The notes: a model not told the origin generated them from the sequence alone. Positions 27,148 to 36,226 are shown, numbered from the stretch's first letter. The stretch is DNA of 48,494 bases from JBOFOR01 sp051659545 (GCF_051659545.1 NZ_JBOFOR010000139.1:1-48494), one strand, 5' to 3'. Program-made: numbers and translations.

Positions 27148-28542
27148 ATGAGCAATTCAAATACTGATTTAGGAAGAGATAATATTGCTAAACTTATATT
27201 TAAGTTAGCAACTCCTGCAATTATTGCACAAATGGTAAATGTTTTATACAACATAGTAGATAGAATATTTATCGGTAGGATGCAAGGTGGAGATTTAGCT
27301 ATGGCTGGTGTGGGGGTAGCATTCCCGATTATTATCATTATAACAGCATTCAGCGGATTAGTAGGGATGGGCGGAGCGCCATTAGCTGCTATAAAAATGG
27401 GAGAGAAAGATGATGAAGGCGCAGAAAAAATAATGAGTAACAGTTTCTCCATGTTATTAATATTAGCAGCTATATTAACAATTGGGTTCTCAATATTCAA
27501 AGAACCTATATTATGGGCATTTGGAGCAAGTGATGCTACAATAGGATATGCTTTAGATTATGTAGGAATATATGTACTTGGAACTGTGTTTGTTCAAATC
27601 GCATTAGGTATGAATCCTTATATAAATACACAAGGTTTTGCAAAAATAGGAATGATGACAGTTACTATAGGTGCTGTAATAAATATAGTATTAGATCCTA
27701 TATTAATATTTGGATTAGATATGGGTGTTAAGGGAGCAGCTTTTGCAACTATAATAGCTCAAGCGGTATCTGCAATATGGGTATTAAAGTTTTTATATGG
27801 AAAGAATAGTAGATTAAAAATAAGAAAGAAATTCTTGAGACCACAAAAGAAAATTATACTTCCGATATTAGCACTAGGTGTTGCACCATTTATAATGCAA
27901 TCTACTGAAAGCATAGTTTTAATATCGTTAAATAGTCAATTATCGAAATATGGTGGAGACTTAGCTATAGGCGCAATGACTATAATGAGTAGTGTAATGC
28001 AAATAGTATTACTTCCAACAATGGGACTAACTCAGGGAGCACAGCCTATAATAAGTTATAACTATGGTGCTAAGCAAATGGATAGGGTTAAAAAAACATT
28101 TAAGTTATGTCTAGTATTATGCTTTGGATATACATTCGTAATATGTTCTGCGATTATGATAATGCCACAAGCATTCGTAAGTATATTTAATAATGATCCA
28201 GCTTTAATGGAAATAACTACAAGTAGTATGAAAATATACTTTGCAGGCATGTTTATATTTGGGATACAAATAGCTTGTCAGCAAACATTCTTATCTTTAG
28301 GACAAGCAAAAATATCTCTAGTATTAGCACTACTTAGAAAGATGATATTATTAGTACCATTAATATTTATATTACCAACATTTATAGATAATGGATTATT
28401 TGCAGTATTATTAGCAGAACCTATAGCAGATGTAGTAGCAGCACTTACTACTATAACATGCTTTACTATATTCTATAAGAAGACTTTATCTGTAACAGAC
28501 AGCAGTAGTAGTGTTATAGAAAAGAAAGTAAGTAATAATTAA
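27148..28542 (+). CDS. MATE-family multidrug/metabolite efflux protein
   Basis: A 12-helix Na+- or H+-coupled exporter of the MATE family. The 464-residue protein starts LGRDNIAKLIFKLATPAIIAQMVNVLYNIVDRIFIGRM, a classic MATE N-terminus, and has a second copy of the fold beginning near 235 (LPILALGVAPFIMQSTESIVLISLNSQL) with GLTQGAQPIISYNYGAKQ. Relatives in clostridia are often annotated as multidrug efflux, but the natural substrate is unknown. AAGGAGTG is well placed before the ATG. It is monocistronic with its own terminator. Confidence 0.94.
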   Translation: MSNSNTDLGRDNIAKLIFKLATPAIIAQMVNVLYNIVDRIFIGRMQGGDLAMAGVGVAFPIIIIITAFSGLVGMGGAPLAAIKMGEKDDEGAEKIMSNSFSMLLILAAILTIGFSIFKEPILWAFGASDATIGYALDYVGIYVLGTVFVQIALGMNPYINTQGFAKIGMMTVTIGAVINIVLDPILIFGLDMGVKGAAFATIIAQAVSAIWVLKFLYGKNSRLKIRKKFLRPQKKIILPILALGVAPFIMQSTESIVLISLNSQLSKYGGDLAIGAMTIMSSVMQIVLLPTMGLTQGAQPIISYNYGAKQMDRVKKTFKLCLVLCFGYTFVICSAIMIMPQAFVSIFNNDPALMEITTSSMKIYFAGMFIFGIQIACQQTFLSLGQAKISLVLALLRKMILLVPLIFILPTFIDNGLFAVLLAEPIADVVAALTTITCFTIFYKKTLSVTDSSSSVIEKKVSNN

Positions 28543-28552
28543 TTAACATTTT

Positions 28553-28580
28553 AGAGTGTAGACACTGTCTACACTCTTTT
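28553..28580 (+). terminator. terminator after the MATE gene
   Basis: Eleven-base-pair stem AGAGTGTAGAC / GTCTACACTCT with a 3-base loop, then TTT. Confidence 0.85.
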
Positions 28581-28654
28581 GATTTTCTATAAATTATTAG
28601 GGTATTATAATAAATATATAGATAAATGACAAACAAAGAAAGAAAGGCTAAGAT

Positions 28655-29356
28655 ATGAATTATAAAACCGTAGTAGAAGCTAAATTTATAGAAAGACCAA
28701 ATAGATTTATAGCATATTGTGAAGTAAATGATAGTATTGAAAAAGTACATGTAAAAAATACAGGAAGATGTAAAGAATTATTAATTCCAAATTGTACAGT
28801 GTATTTAGAAGAAAGTGATAATCCAAATAGAAAAACGAAATTCTCATTAATAGCAGTTCAAAAGGGAAATAGACTCATTAATATGGACTCACAAGTTCCA
28901 AATAAAGTAGTTCAAGAAGCATTAATAAATAAAACTATAATTTTACCAGATCTAGAAGAAGAAATAATTTTTATTAAACCAGAAAAAACTTATGGAAATT
29001 CAAGGTTTGATATATATTTAGAAACGAAAAATAAAAAAGTATTTATAGAAATAAAAGGAGTAACTCTTGAAGAAAATAATATAGTACTGTTTCCAGATGC
29101 TAAAACTGAAAGAGGAGTAAAGCACGTAAAGGAACTTATTGAAGCGAAAAAAGAAGGTTACTATTGTTATGTAATATTTGTAGTTCAAATGAAAGATGTA
29201 CTTTATTTTACTCCTAATAAGAAAATGCATAAAGAATTAGCAGAGATATTAATAGAAGCAGAAGATAATGGAGTAAACATATTAGCATATGATAGCAATA
29301 TAACTCCAAGCTCTATAGAAATAAATAAAAAAGTAGAAGTGATTTTAGAAAAATGA
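28655..29356 (+). CDS. sfsA: SfsA homologue
   Basis: The 233-residue protein of the SfsA family was named for stimulation of sugar fermentation in E. coli. It combines an N-terminal OB-like domain (FIERPNRFIAYCEVNDSIEKVHVKNTGRCKELL) with a nuclease-like core. The core has NSRFDIYLE, KVFIEIKGVTL and FPDAKTERGVKHVKEL, in which D, E and K resemble a PD-(D/E)xK active site. A nuclease or DNA-binding role is a family-level idea, not proven. Length is typical. GAAAGG lies upstream of the ATG. Confidence 0.95.
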   Translation: MNYKTVVEAKFIERPNRFIAYCEVNDSIEKVHVKNTGRCKELLIPNCTVYLEESDNPNRKTKFSLIAVQKGNRLINMDSQVPNKVVQEALINKTIILPDLEEEIIFIKPEKTYGNSRFDIYLETKNKKVFIEIKGVTLEENNIVLFPDAKTERGVKHVKELIEAKKEGYYCYVIFVVQMKDVLYFTPNKKMHKELAEILIEAEDNGVNILAYDSNITPSSIEINKKVEVILEK

Positions 29357-29458
29357 ATTTTACAGTAGAAATGTTGTAAGAAAAATATAAGTATTTTAAA
29401 GATTAGTGGTATAATATTTGTATGTGAATAATCATTAAAAATGAAAGGATGAATAATT

Positions 29459-30724
29459 ATGACAAACGATTTATCTATGCAAGAATTACTAGACCAACAA
29501 GAGCAAGAGTTAAGCAAGGTGAAGGTTGGACAAACTATAACAGGTAAAATAATAAGAGTGAATAATGAAGGTCTTTTTTTAGACTTAAACTATGGATTTG
29601 ATGGAATCATAAAAATAGAAGAATTAAATTTACCAAAAGGTAAATATGCAAGTGAAGTGTATAACGTAGGAGATGAAGTAACTGCTATAATAACTAAAGT
29701 TTATCATAAAGATGGGGTAGTTCAATTATCTAAATTAAAGTTAGATGCTAAAAATGATTTTGCAGAATTAGAAAAGGCTTACAATGAGCATAGAATAATA
29801 ACTGTAAACGTTATTAAGAACATAGAAAGAGGAGTATTTGCTTCTTACAAAACTACAGACTTATTTATACCAATATCTCAACTTGATACTAAATTTGTAC
29901 AAGATACAAAAGGATATGTAGGTAAAAACTTAGAAGTATACATAAAAGAATTAGATACTAAGAAAAATAGATTTGTTGCAACTCACAGAGATGTTTTACA
30001 AGAGCGTTTAGATAAAGAAAGAGAAGAAAGAAGAATAAGAATTCAAGAAGAAAAACAAGTAGCAAAAGCGAAAGCAAAAGCTGAAAAAGAAGCTCATATA
30101 GCAAAGGTTAAATCAGAAAAAGAAACTTTATTCAACTCTTTAGAAGCAGGACAAAAAAGAGAAGGTAAAGTAACTAAAATAATGCCTTATGGTGCATTTG
30201 TTGACATCGGAGGATTAGAAGGATTAGTTCACTTAAACAACTTATCTTGGGAAAGAGTTGAAAAAGTAGAAGATATGTTATCAGAAGGACAAGAAGTAGA
30301 AGTTTATGTACTAGATGTAGACCAAGAAACTAAGAAGGTAGCATTAGCATTAAAAGACATAAACAATGACCCATGGGAATTAATAGCTAAAGAAATTCAA
30401 GTAGAAGATATAGTAACTGGAAAAGTTGTTAGAACTATAGAAAAGGGTGCTATAGTTGAATTAAGAGAAGGTGTTCAAGCATTCTTACCTATATCTGAAT
30501 TAAGTGAAGAAAGAGTAGTTAAAGTTACTAGTGTTGTTAACGTAGGTGAAGAAATTAGTGCTATGATAATAGAGTTCAAGCCAAAAAACAGAAGACTGAT
30601 ATTATCTATAAAAGAAGCAACTAGAGAACCAGAAGAAGATTACTCACAATTCTTAGAAGTTGAAGAATCTTTAGGAAGTTTAGGAGATTTATTCAAGGAT
30701 AAATTTAAAAAATTACAAAAATAA
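29459..30724 (+). CDS. multi-S1-domain RNA-binding protein (bS1-like)
   Basis: The 421-residue protein has four S1-type OB domains at about 22-88, 98-165, 228-296 and 312-380. They are separated in the middle by a Lys/Glu/Ala-rich helical linker (about 188-225, EEKQVAKAKAKAEKEAHIAKVKSEKE). The third domain, GKVTKIMPYGAFVDIGGLEGLVHLNNLS, is the closest to canonical S1. Firmicute proteins of this shape are annotated as ribosomal protein S1 homologues and probably aid mRNA binding or translation. The run of translation-favoured codons suggests strong expression. AAAGGATG precedes the ATG. Confidence 0.9.
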   Translation: MTNDLSMQELLDQQEQELSKVKVGQTITGKIIRVNNEGLFLDLNYGFDGIIKIEELNLPKGKYASEVYNVGDEVTAIITKVYHKDGVVQLSKLKLDAKNDFAELEKAYNEHRIITVNVIKNIERGVFASYKTTDLFIPISQLDTKFVQDTKGYVGKNLEVYIKELDTKKNRFVATHRDVLQERLDKEREERRIRIQEEKQVAKAKAKAEKEAHIAKVKSEKETLFNSLEAGQKREGKVTKIMPYGAFVDIGGLEGLVHLNNLSWERVEKVEDMLSEGQEVEVYVLDVDQETKKVALALKDINNDPWELIAKEIQVEDIVTGKVVRTIEKGAIVELREGVQAFLPISELSEERVVKVTSVVNVGEEISAMIIEFKPKNRRLILSIKEATREPEEDYSQFLEVEESLGSLGDLFKDKFKKLQK

Positions 30725-30735
30725 TATATATAAAT

Positions 30736-30766
30736 AAGCCATATTGATTTTATCAATATGGCTTTA
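30736..30766 (+). terminator. terminator after the S1-domain gene
   Basis: Stem AAGCCATATTGAT / ATCAATATGGCTT followed by a short T-rich stretch. Confidence 0.85.
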
Positions 30767-30795
30767 ATTCGTATATCAATTGCAGGAGGACAAAT

Positions 30796-31518
30796 ATGAA
30801 AGCTTTAATAGATTTACACACTCATACAATAGTAAGTGGACATGCATATAGTACAGTTCAAGAAAATATACAAGCAGCAATTAAGCAAGGGTTAAAATAC
30901 CTAGGGCTGTCAGATCATGCTCCAGAGATGCCCGGAGGACCTCATCCTTTTTATTTTCATAATTTACACTGTATACCAAGAGAAGTTGATGGTCTAAAGA
31001 TACTTAGAGGTATAGAAGTAAATATTATGGACTATGATGGAAATACAGATGTAGAAGATGATATGTTAAAACATATAGATTATGCAATTGCATCTCTTCA
31101 CCCACCGTGCATAGATGCGGGAACAAAAGCACAAAATACTAATGCAATACTTAAAGTTATGGATAAGAGCAAGGTTAAAATAATAGGACATTTAGATGAT
31201 AGTAGATATGAAATAGATTATGAGCCTATTATTAAAAAAGCTAAGGAGAAGAATATTTTCTTAGAAATTAATAACTCATCTTTAAAACCAAATACTTTTA
31301 GAGAAGGAGCATGGAAAAATGTAGCTACTATGCTTAATTTATGTAAGGAGCATAAAGTCAAAGTAATACTAGGAACAGATTCTCATATATCTTATGATAT
31401 AGGTAAATTTCCTTTTGCAGAAAAGATAATAGAAGACTTACAATTCCCAAAAGAACTAGTAATAAACTACAATGAAGATCAAATCATAGAATTTTTTGAC
31501 ATAGAAAATTTGAGATGA
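30796..31518 (+). CDS. PHP-domain phosphatase (YcdX-like)
   Basis: This is a metal-dependent phosphatase of the PHP superfamily. The 240-residue protein has the motif DLHTHTIVSGHAYST at the N-terminus, SDHAPEMPGGPHPFYF, RGIEVNIMDYDG, ASLHPPC, GHLDD and GTDSH. These supply the trinuclear-metal histidines, aspartates and glutamate. The sequence is closest in feel to the YcdX type rather than to histidinol phosphatase, and no his genes are nearby. GCAGGAGG lies before the ATG. The next gene starts within about 10 bases of its stop, so the two are one transcript. Confidence 0.9.
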   Translation: MKALIDLHTHTIVSGHAYSTVQENIQAAIKQGLKYLGLSDHAPEMPGGPHPFYFHNLHCIPREVDGLKILRGIEVNIMDYDGNTDVEDDMLKHIDYAIASLHPPCIDAGTKAQNTNAILKVMDKSKVKIIGHLDDSRYEIDYEPIIKKAKEKNIFLEINNSSLKPNTFREGAWKNVATMLNLCKEHKVKVILGTDSHISYDIGKFPFAEKIIEDLQFPKELVINYNEDQIIEFFDIENLR

Positions 31519-31528
31519 GGTGCTAAAA

Positions 31529-32038
31529 TTGAATTATAAAGTTAACAAAAAGCAAAACGCAAGTAAATCTTGTGTGGTATGTGGAATAGAGAATGATTTA
31601 GGATTAAAAACTAGTTTTTATGAATTAGAAAATGGTGAACTCGTAGCCATTTGTAATACTAAAGATTGGCATCAAAGCTATCCAGGCAGAGTTCATGGGG
31701 GTATGTCTGCAGCACTACTAGATGAAACTATAGGTAGAGCTGTAAGTATAAATGACGATACAACCTGGGGAGTGACTGTATCATTAGAGTTAAAATACAA
31801 AAAACCAGTGCCTACAAATTGTGAAATAAAAATTGTTGGAAGAATCACTAGCGAAAATCGAAAGTTGTTTGAAGGCAGTGGAGAAATTTATTTGCCAAAT
31901 GGAGAAGTAGCCGTAACAGCTACAGGAAAGTATATGAAAATGAAGGCAGAAAAAATTACTGAGGATGGACTAGATGAATCAGAATGGTTTTATACAGAAG
32001 ATGAAGAAGAAATAGAATGTATAGAATTACCATATTAA
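31529..32038 (+). CDS. PaaI-type hotdog-fold thioesterase
   Basis: The 169-residue protein is a probable acyl-CoA thioesterase: the hotdog signature HGGMSAALLDETIGRAV carries the conserved His-Gly-Gly and the Asp/Glu on the central helix. Before it lies a CVVCGIENDLGLK segment with CxxC, seen in this subgroup as an N-terminal extension. Substrate unknown. I chose TTG 31529 (LNYKVNKK) because GAGGTG at 31517-31522 sits 6 bases upstream, while the GTG at 31520 overlaps that site. It follows the PHP gene directly and ends in a terminator. Confidence 0.85.
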   Translation: MNYKVNKKQNASKSCVVCGIENDLGLKTSFYELENGELVAICNTKDWHQSYPGRVHGGMSAALLDETIGRAVSINDDTTWGVTVSLELKYKKPVPTNCEIKIVGRITSENRKLFEGSGEIYLPNGEVAVTATGKYMKMKAEKITEDGLDESEWFYTEDEEEIECIELPY

Positions 32039-32040
32039 AA

Positions 32041-32071
32041 AAACACTAAATTTATAATTTAGTGTTTTTTT
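32041..32071 (+). terminator. terminator after the thioesterase gene
   Basis: Stem AACACTAAAT / ATTTAGTGTT followed by seven or more T. Confidence 0.88.
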
Positions 32072-32132
32072 ATGTTAATAGGGAATTATACATATTAAAT
32101 TATTTATTTTAGAATAAATATCATATAAAAAA

Positions 32133-32187
32133 AATTTTCTAAAACATTTTATACTTAAAACCATATAATGTTTTTAAGTATAAAATT
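32133..32187 (+). promoter_or_regulatory. CodY-like box and inverted repeat upstream of the serine-type operon
   Basis: AATTTTCTAAAACAT (32133-32147) matches the CodY consensus AATTTTCWGAAAATT at 12 of 15 positions. Right after it, an inverted repeat of about 14 bp per arm (TTTTATACTTAAAA ... TTTTAAGTATAAAA, 32148-32187) could be a second operator or an RNA hairpin. Both lie 130-190 bases before the aminotransferase start. AT-rich DNA gives such matches easily, so this is tentative. Confidence 0.35.
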
Positions 32188-32318
32188 ATCAAAATGATAA
32201 TAATGAAAAAAAAGTATATATTAAAAAAATTTTAAAATTGCATAACAGTAAATGTGTTGTTATTATTAATACTAAATACTGAAAATTATGAAAATAAAAA
32301 TAAGGAGGAGGAAAATAG

Positions 32319-33395
32319 ATGAGTAAAAAATTATTCATTCCTGGACCTATAGAAGTTAGAGAAGATGTTTTACAAAAAATGTCTACTCAAATTATAGGTC
32401 ATAGAGGAAAAGATGCATCACAACTTCAACAAAATATAAGCAATAAGTTACAAGAATTATTCTACACAAAAAACACAATACTTTTATCTACATCATCAGG
32501 CTCAGGGCTAATGGAAGGATCCATACGCTCCTGTACATCCCAAAAAGCAGCTGTATTTTCCTCCGGATCCTTTGGAGATAGATGGTACAAAATGGCTGCT
32601 GCAAACAATGTACCTGCAGATGTGTTTAAAGTAGAATTGGGAAAAGCAATAGAATCAGAAATGGTCGAAAAGGTGCTCTCTACCGGAAACTATGATTTAA
32701 TAACTGTAACCCACAATGAAACTTCCACAGGGATTAGAAATCCAATTGAAGAAATTGGAGAAGTGGTAAAAAAATATAATGATATAGTATATTGTGTGGA
32801 TGCAGTGAGTTCAGCTGGTGGAATAAAAATAGAAGTAGACAAAATAGGAATTGATATATGTATAACGTCAGTCCAAAAAGCAATAGGGCTACCACCAGGA
32901 ATGGCAATATGTACATTGTCAGATAAAGCAGTAAATAGAGCAAAAAAAGTACCTTTCCGAGGATTATATTTCGATTTATTAGAAATGTATGAATATTTTA
33001 TCCAAAAAAACTTCCAATACCCTTCAACCCCATCTCTTTCGCATATGTTTGCGCTCGATTACCAATTAGATAGAATTTTAAAAGAAGGCCTAGATAATAG
33101 ATTTAAAAGACATGAAGATATGGCTAGATTAGTTAGAAACTGGGCTAAACAACATTTCCAAATATTTACCGATGAAAATTATTTATCAAATACTCTTACA
33201 GTTATAAAAAACACACAAGGCATAAGTGTAGCCAATTTGAATGAAAAACTTCAAAGTAGAGGTTTTGAAATTGCAAACGGCTATGGAAATTTAAAAGAAG
33301 AGACTTTTAGAATTTCTCACATGGGAGATTATGAAATTGAGGATATAAAAATTTTATTGAAAAATATAGATGACATTTTAGGATTTTATAAATAG
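32319..33395 (+). CDS. class V aminotransferase (serine-pyruvate/alanine-glyoxylate/phosphoserine type)
   Basis: This pyridoxal-phosphate enzyme belongs to the alanine-glyoxylate/serine-pyruvate group. The 358-residue protein begins LFIPGPIEVREDVLQKMSTQIIGHRGK, has the cofactor region VDAVSSAGG (Asp stacking on the ring nitrogen) and the Schiff-base lysine K187 in SVQKAIG. In clostridia this gene is next to a SerA-like dehydrogenase and DUF1015, as here, so it is often taken as the phosphoserine aminotransferase step of serine synthesis. That role is inference from context. AAGGAGGAGG precedes the ATG. Next gene is 57 bp away. Confidence 0.9.
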   Translation: MSKKLFIPGPIEVREDVLQKMSTQIIGHRGKDASQLQQNISNKLQELFYTKNTILLSTSSGSGLMEGSIRSCTSQKAAVFSSGSFGDRWYKMAAANNVPADVFKVELGKAIESEMVEKVLSTGNYDLITVTHNETSTGIRNPIEEIGEVVKKYNDIVYCVDAVSSAGGIKIEVDKIGIDICITSVQKAIGLPPGMAICTLSDKAVNRAKKVPFRGLYFDLLEMYEYFIQKNFQYPSTPSLSHMFALDYQLDRILKEGLDNRFKRHEDMARLVRNWAKQHFQIFTDENYLSNTLTVIKNTQGISVANLNEKLQSRGFEIANGYGNLKEETFRISHMGDYEIEDIKILLKNIDDILGFYK

Positions 33396-33452
33396 GTATG
33401 CTATTTAAGAGAATAATACTGGGCTAAAACATAAATTGGAGGTTTAAGTAAT

Positions 33453-34391
33453 ATGTTTAATATATTGGTTACAGATGAAATTGAGAAGAAAGCTATAGAT
33501 AGATTGAGAGAGTTAGATTTTAATGTTGTAGAAAAACATTGCAAACCAGAAGCTTTAGGTGAAAAATTAAAGTATTTTGATGCAGTAATAACACGAGCAT
33601 CTACTACTATTACAAAAGAAATAATAGATAAAGCATATGAAGGAAAAAAATTAAAATTGATATTAAGAGCAGGTGTAGGTGTTGATAATATAGAGATTGA
33701 ATATGCAAATAAAAAAGGGATAAAAGTAATAAATACACCCCTTGCCAGCACTATATCTGTAGCAGAACTTACTATAGGTCAAATTATTACCATTGCTAGA
33801 TTTATAAATTTATCAAATGTTACAATGAGAGATGGAAAATGGGAGAAAAAACACTACAAAGGAATAGAAATTTACGGAAAGACACTAGGTATAATAGGTC
33901 TGGGAAGAATAGGAAAAGAAGTTGCAAAAAGAGCAGAAGCCCTAGGTATGAAAGTTATATATTATGATATCTTAGGCAAAATGGATGGCTACGGAAAATA
34001 TAAATTCTGTAACATGGAGGAAACATTAAAAAATGCTGATTTTGTAACTTTACACACACCTTATGACCCAGAAAGAGGATTTTTAATTACAGAGAAAGAA
34101 ATTGAAAAGATGAAGGAAGGTTCATATTTAATAAATTATGCGAGAGGAGGATTAGTTAGAGAAAAAGATTTATTAAAGGCATTAAATAATGGAAAAATAG
34201 CTGGTGCAGCGCTTGATGTTTATGAGGCAGAACCGACTCCAAATATGGATTTAATAAATCATCCTAGAGTTTCTTCTACTCCTCATATTGGAGCTTCAAC
34301 TAAAGAGGCTCAAGCAAAAATAGGAGATGAAATAGTTAATATTATTACAGATTTTTTCTGTGAAGATGATTCTATAAACCTTGCTTTATAA
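33453..34391 (+). CDS. serA: D-3-phosphoglycerate dehydrogenase-like D-2-hydroxyacid dehydrogenase
   Basis: The protein probably oxidises 3-phosphoglycerate as the first step of serine synthesis. The 312 residues have the catalytic-domain start ILVTDEIEKKAIDRL, RAGVGVDNI, the NAD-binding loop GLGRIG (149-154), R231 in NYARGGLV, the DVYEAEP glutamate and the histidine in STPHIGAST. It is the short form without the C-terminal ACT regulatory domain, so classical serine feedback through ACT is absent. A general D-2-hydroxyacid dehydrogenase is the alternative. TTGGAGG is upstream of the ATG. Confidence 0.88.
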   Translation: MFNILVTDEIEKKAIDRLRELDFNVVEKHCKPEALGEKLKYFDAVITRASTTITKEIIDKAYEGKKLKLILRAGVGVDNIEIEYANKKGIKVINTPLASTISVAELTIGQIITIARFINLSNVTMRDGKWEKKHYKGIEIYGKTLGIIGLGRIGKEVAKRAEALGMKVIYYDILGKMDGYGKYKFCNMEETLKNADFVTLHTPYDPERGFLITEKEIEKMKEGSYLINYARGGLVREKDLLKALNNGKIAGAALDVYEAEPTPNMDLINHPRVSSTPHIGASTKEAQAKIGDEIVNIITDFFCEDDSINLAL

Positions 34392-34434
34392 AATTATAAA
34401 ACTAATAATAGATAAAAATTAGGGAGGGCTAATT

Positions 34435-35493
34435 ATGGCTACAATAAAACCATTTAAGGCAATTAGACCAAATGAAGAAGTTGCTCATAAAGTAGCAGCA
34501 CTACCATACGACGTGATGAATAGCAAAGAAGCAAAGTTAATAGCAAATAACAATCCATATTCATTTTTGCATATAGATAAATCGGAGATAGATTTGGAAG
34601 ACAATATAAATGAATATGATGAAAAAGTATACTTAAAAGCGAGAGAAAATTTAGATAGATTTAGAAAAGAAGAAATTTTGATTAAAGAAGAAAGTGATTG
34701 CTTTTATATATACAAGCAAGTAATGAATGATAGGCCACAGACTGGTATAGTAGCTTGTGTTTCAGTTGAAGAAAGTTTAAATGGCGTAATAAAAAAACAT
34801 GAATATACAAAACCAGATAAAGAAAAAGACAGAACTAATCACATTAGATATTGCAATGCCAATACAGGAACAATTTTAGTGACGTATAAAGCTAAAGAAA
34901 CTATAAATAATATAATAAATAAATATATTGTAGAACATAATCCTTTATATGATTTCACAACAGAAGATGATATACAACATACAATATGGAAGGTAGGAGA
35001 AGAACAAATTGTAAATAATTTAGTCAAAGAGTTTGAAAGTATTCCTTATCTTTATATTGCAGATGGTCATCATCGAAGTGCTTCTGCAGAAAATATAGCA
35101 AAAGAAAAGAAAAAAGAAAATATAAATTATACTGGTGATGAAGAATTTAACTACTACACAGCGATGATTGCTCCAGATAAAGAATTAATGATACTGGATT
35201 ATAATAGAGTAATAAAGGACTTAAATGGATTAACAGAAGAGAAATTTATAGAAAAAATAAAAGAAAATTTTGCAGTAAGACAAATTAAAGAAGAAAATTA
35301 TAAGCCTAATGCAAAAGGTAAAATAGGTATGTATCTAAAAAATCAATGGTATGAAATAGAAGTAGATGAAAGTAAAAGAGATAAAGAGGATGTGGTGAAG
35401 TCTTTAGATATTTCTATACTTCAGGATAATATAATAACACCTATTTTAGGAATAACTAATCCTAAATCAGACAAAAGAATAGATTTTGTAGGA
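34435..35493 (+). CDS. DUF1015 protein, 5' exon (gene interrupted by intron element)
   Basis: This is the N-terminal 353 codons of a COG4198/DUF1015 protein: KPFKAIRPNEEVAHKVAALPYDVMNSKEA at the start and ADGHHRSASAENIAKE (D210, G211, H212, H213, R214) in the middle. The family C-terminus is missing: after RIDFVG the frame runs into the inserted element and stops at 35503-35505. The lost part is found at 36227-36412. If unspliced, a protein of about 356 residues is made. DGHHR resembles the active motif of the ParB/Srx-fold serine kinases SerK and SbnI, and the two genes before it look like serine synthesis genes, so a role in serine/phosphoserine handling is plausible but unproven. AGGGAGGG precedes the ATG. 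Confidence 0.88.
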
Positions 35494-35565
35494 GCAACTA
35501 AATAGTTGTCAAAAATATACGCAAGTATACTTTAAGGTATACAAATATATTTTTGTTAATAAAAA

Positions 35566-35925
35566 GCTCCCTACATTCGTAAAGAGTGTAGAGTGGTAGA
35601 TAAATCTACCTAAAACTCCTTTAATTGCTGGAAGTTCCTAAAGCTAACTAAACCACAGCATAATCATGAAATATGGATAGGTGTGACGGTTACGAAAGTA
35701 GAAAAAATTAGTTAGATAGCATAAGGTTAAATCCTAAGTGTTTATATAATGGATAATCAGCAGCGAAGTCCCGAATAGGGAAACGTTCAACGACTAGAGA
35801 TAATCTCGTACCTGCAAGTGTGGGGAAATGGGGAGCACCTAATTATTTAGGTGGTGATATAGTCTGTGCTTATGTGAAAGCATAAGAAGTTCATAAGAGA
35901 ACTGATTAGGAGTAACGAACCTAAT
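35566..35925 (+). ncRNA. group I self-splicing intron catalytic core
   Basis: All four conserved core elements are present in order. P is AATTGCTGGAA (35623-35633), Q is AATCAGCAGC (35755-35764), R is GTTCAACGACTAGA (35785-35798) and S is GATATAGTCT (35856-35865). P4 forms between P and Q, and P7 between GACTA of R and TAGTC of S. GGTAGAT/ATCTACC (35595-35610) makes a P2-like hairpin and CTTATG/CATAAG (35868-35885) a P9-like hairpin. GCTCCCTACA (35566-35575) can pair, with one bulged C, with TGTAGGAGC across the 5' junction (35487-35495), a candidate P1/internal guide. Folding detail was done by eye. Confidence 0.85.
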
Positions 35926-35929
35926 TGAA

Positions 35930-36220
35930 CACTCTAAAAATATATATAAATAAAAGAATAATTCGAGAAGTATTACAAATAATATTAATATCTAATGACC
36001 AGTAAGGGTAAATCACTTGTGGAGCTTTTATTGCACTCATAGCGAGGCGTTAGAGATTGCAAGAAAATATTATTTTAAAATACGGTTGTAGGATAAGTTT
36101 GAATAATTAAACTAACTGGTACAACCAAGGCTTAAAACTATCAAAAAATAGAAAAAGTGCGAACTATCTAATAAATTTATATTAATTTACTTAATATGAG
36201 TACATTTGTATATGTTTTTA
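35930..36220 (+). other. structured non-coding tail of the element (right end, possible omega-RNA remnant)
   Basis: No gene is present. GGTTGTA / TACAACC (36084-36126) encloses an inner AGTTT / AAACT hairpin, and CTATC-type short repeats follow. In IS200/605 and IS607 elements the right end downstream of tnpB encodes the guide (omega) RNA scaffold, so this is where one would be. A short frame ending at 36091 (SEALEIARKYYFKIRL) could be a decayed TnpB C-terminus, but the match is too weak to claim. Confidence 0.4.
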
Positions 36221-36226
36221 GAACCA

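Noticed and set aside
36038..36091. TnpB C-terminal remnant (SEALEIARKYYFKIRL)
   Set aside because: No zinc-ribbon cysteines or DxN motif are visible upstream, and the similarity is too short to tell from chance.
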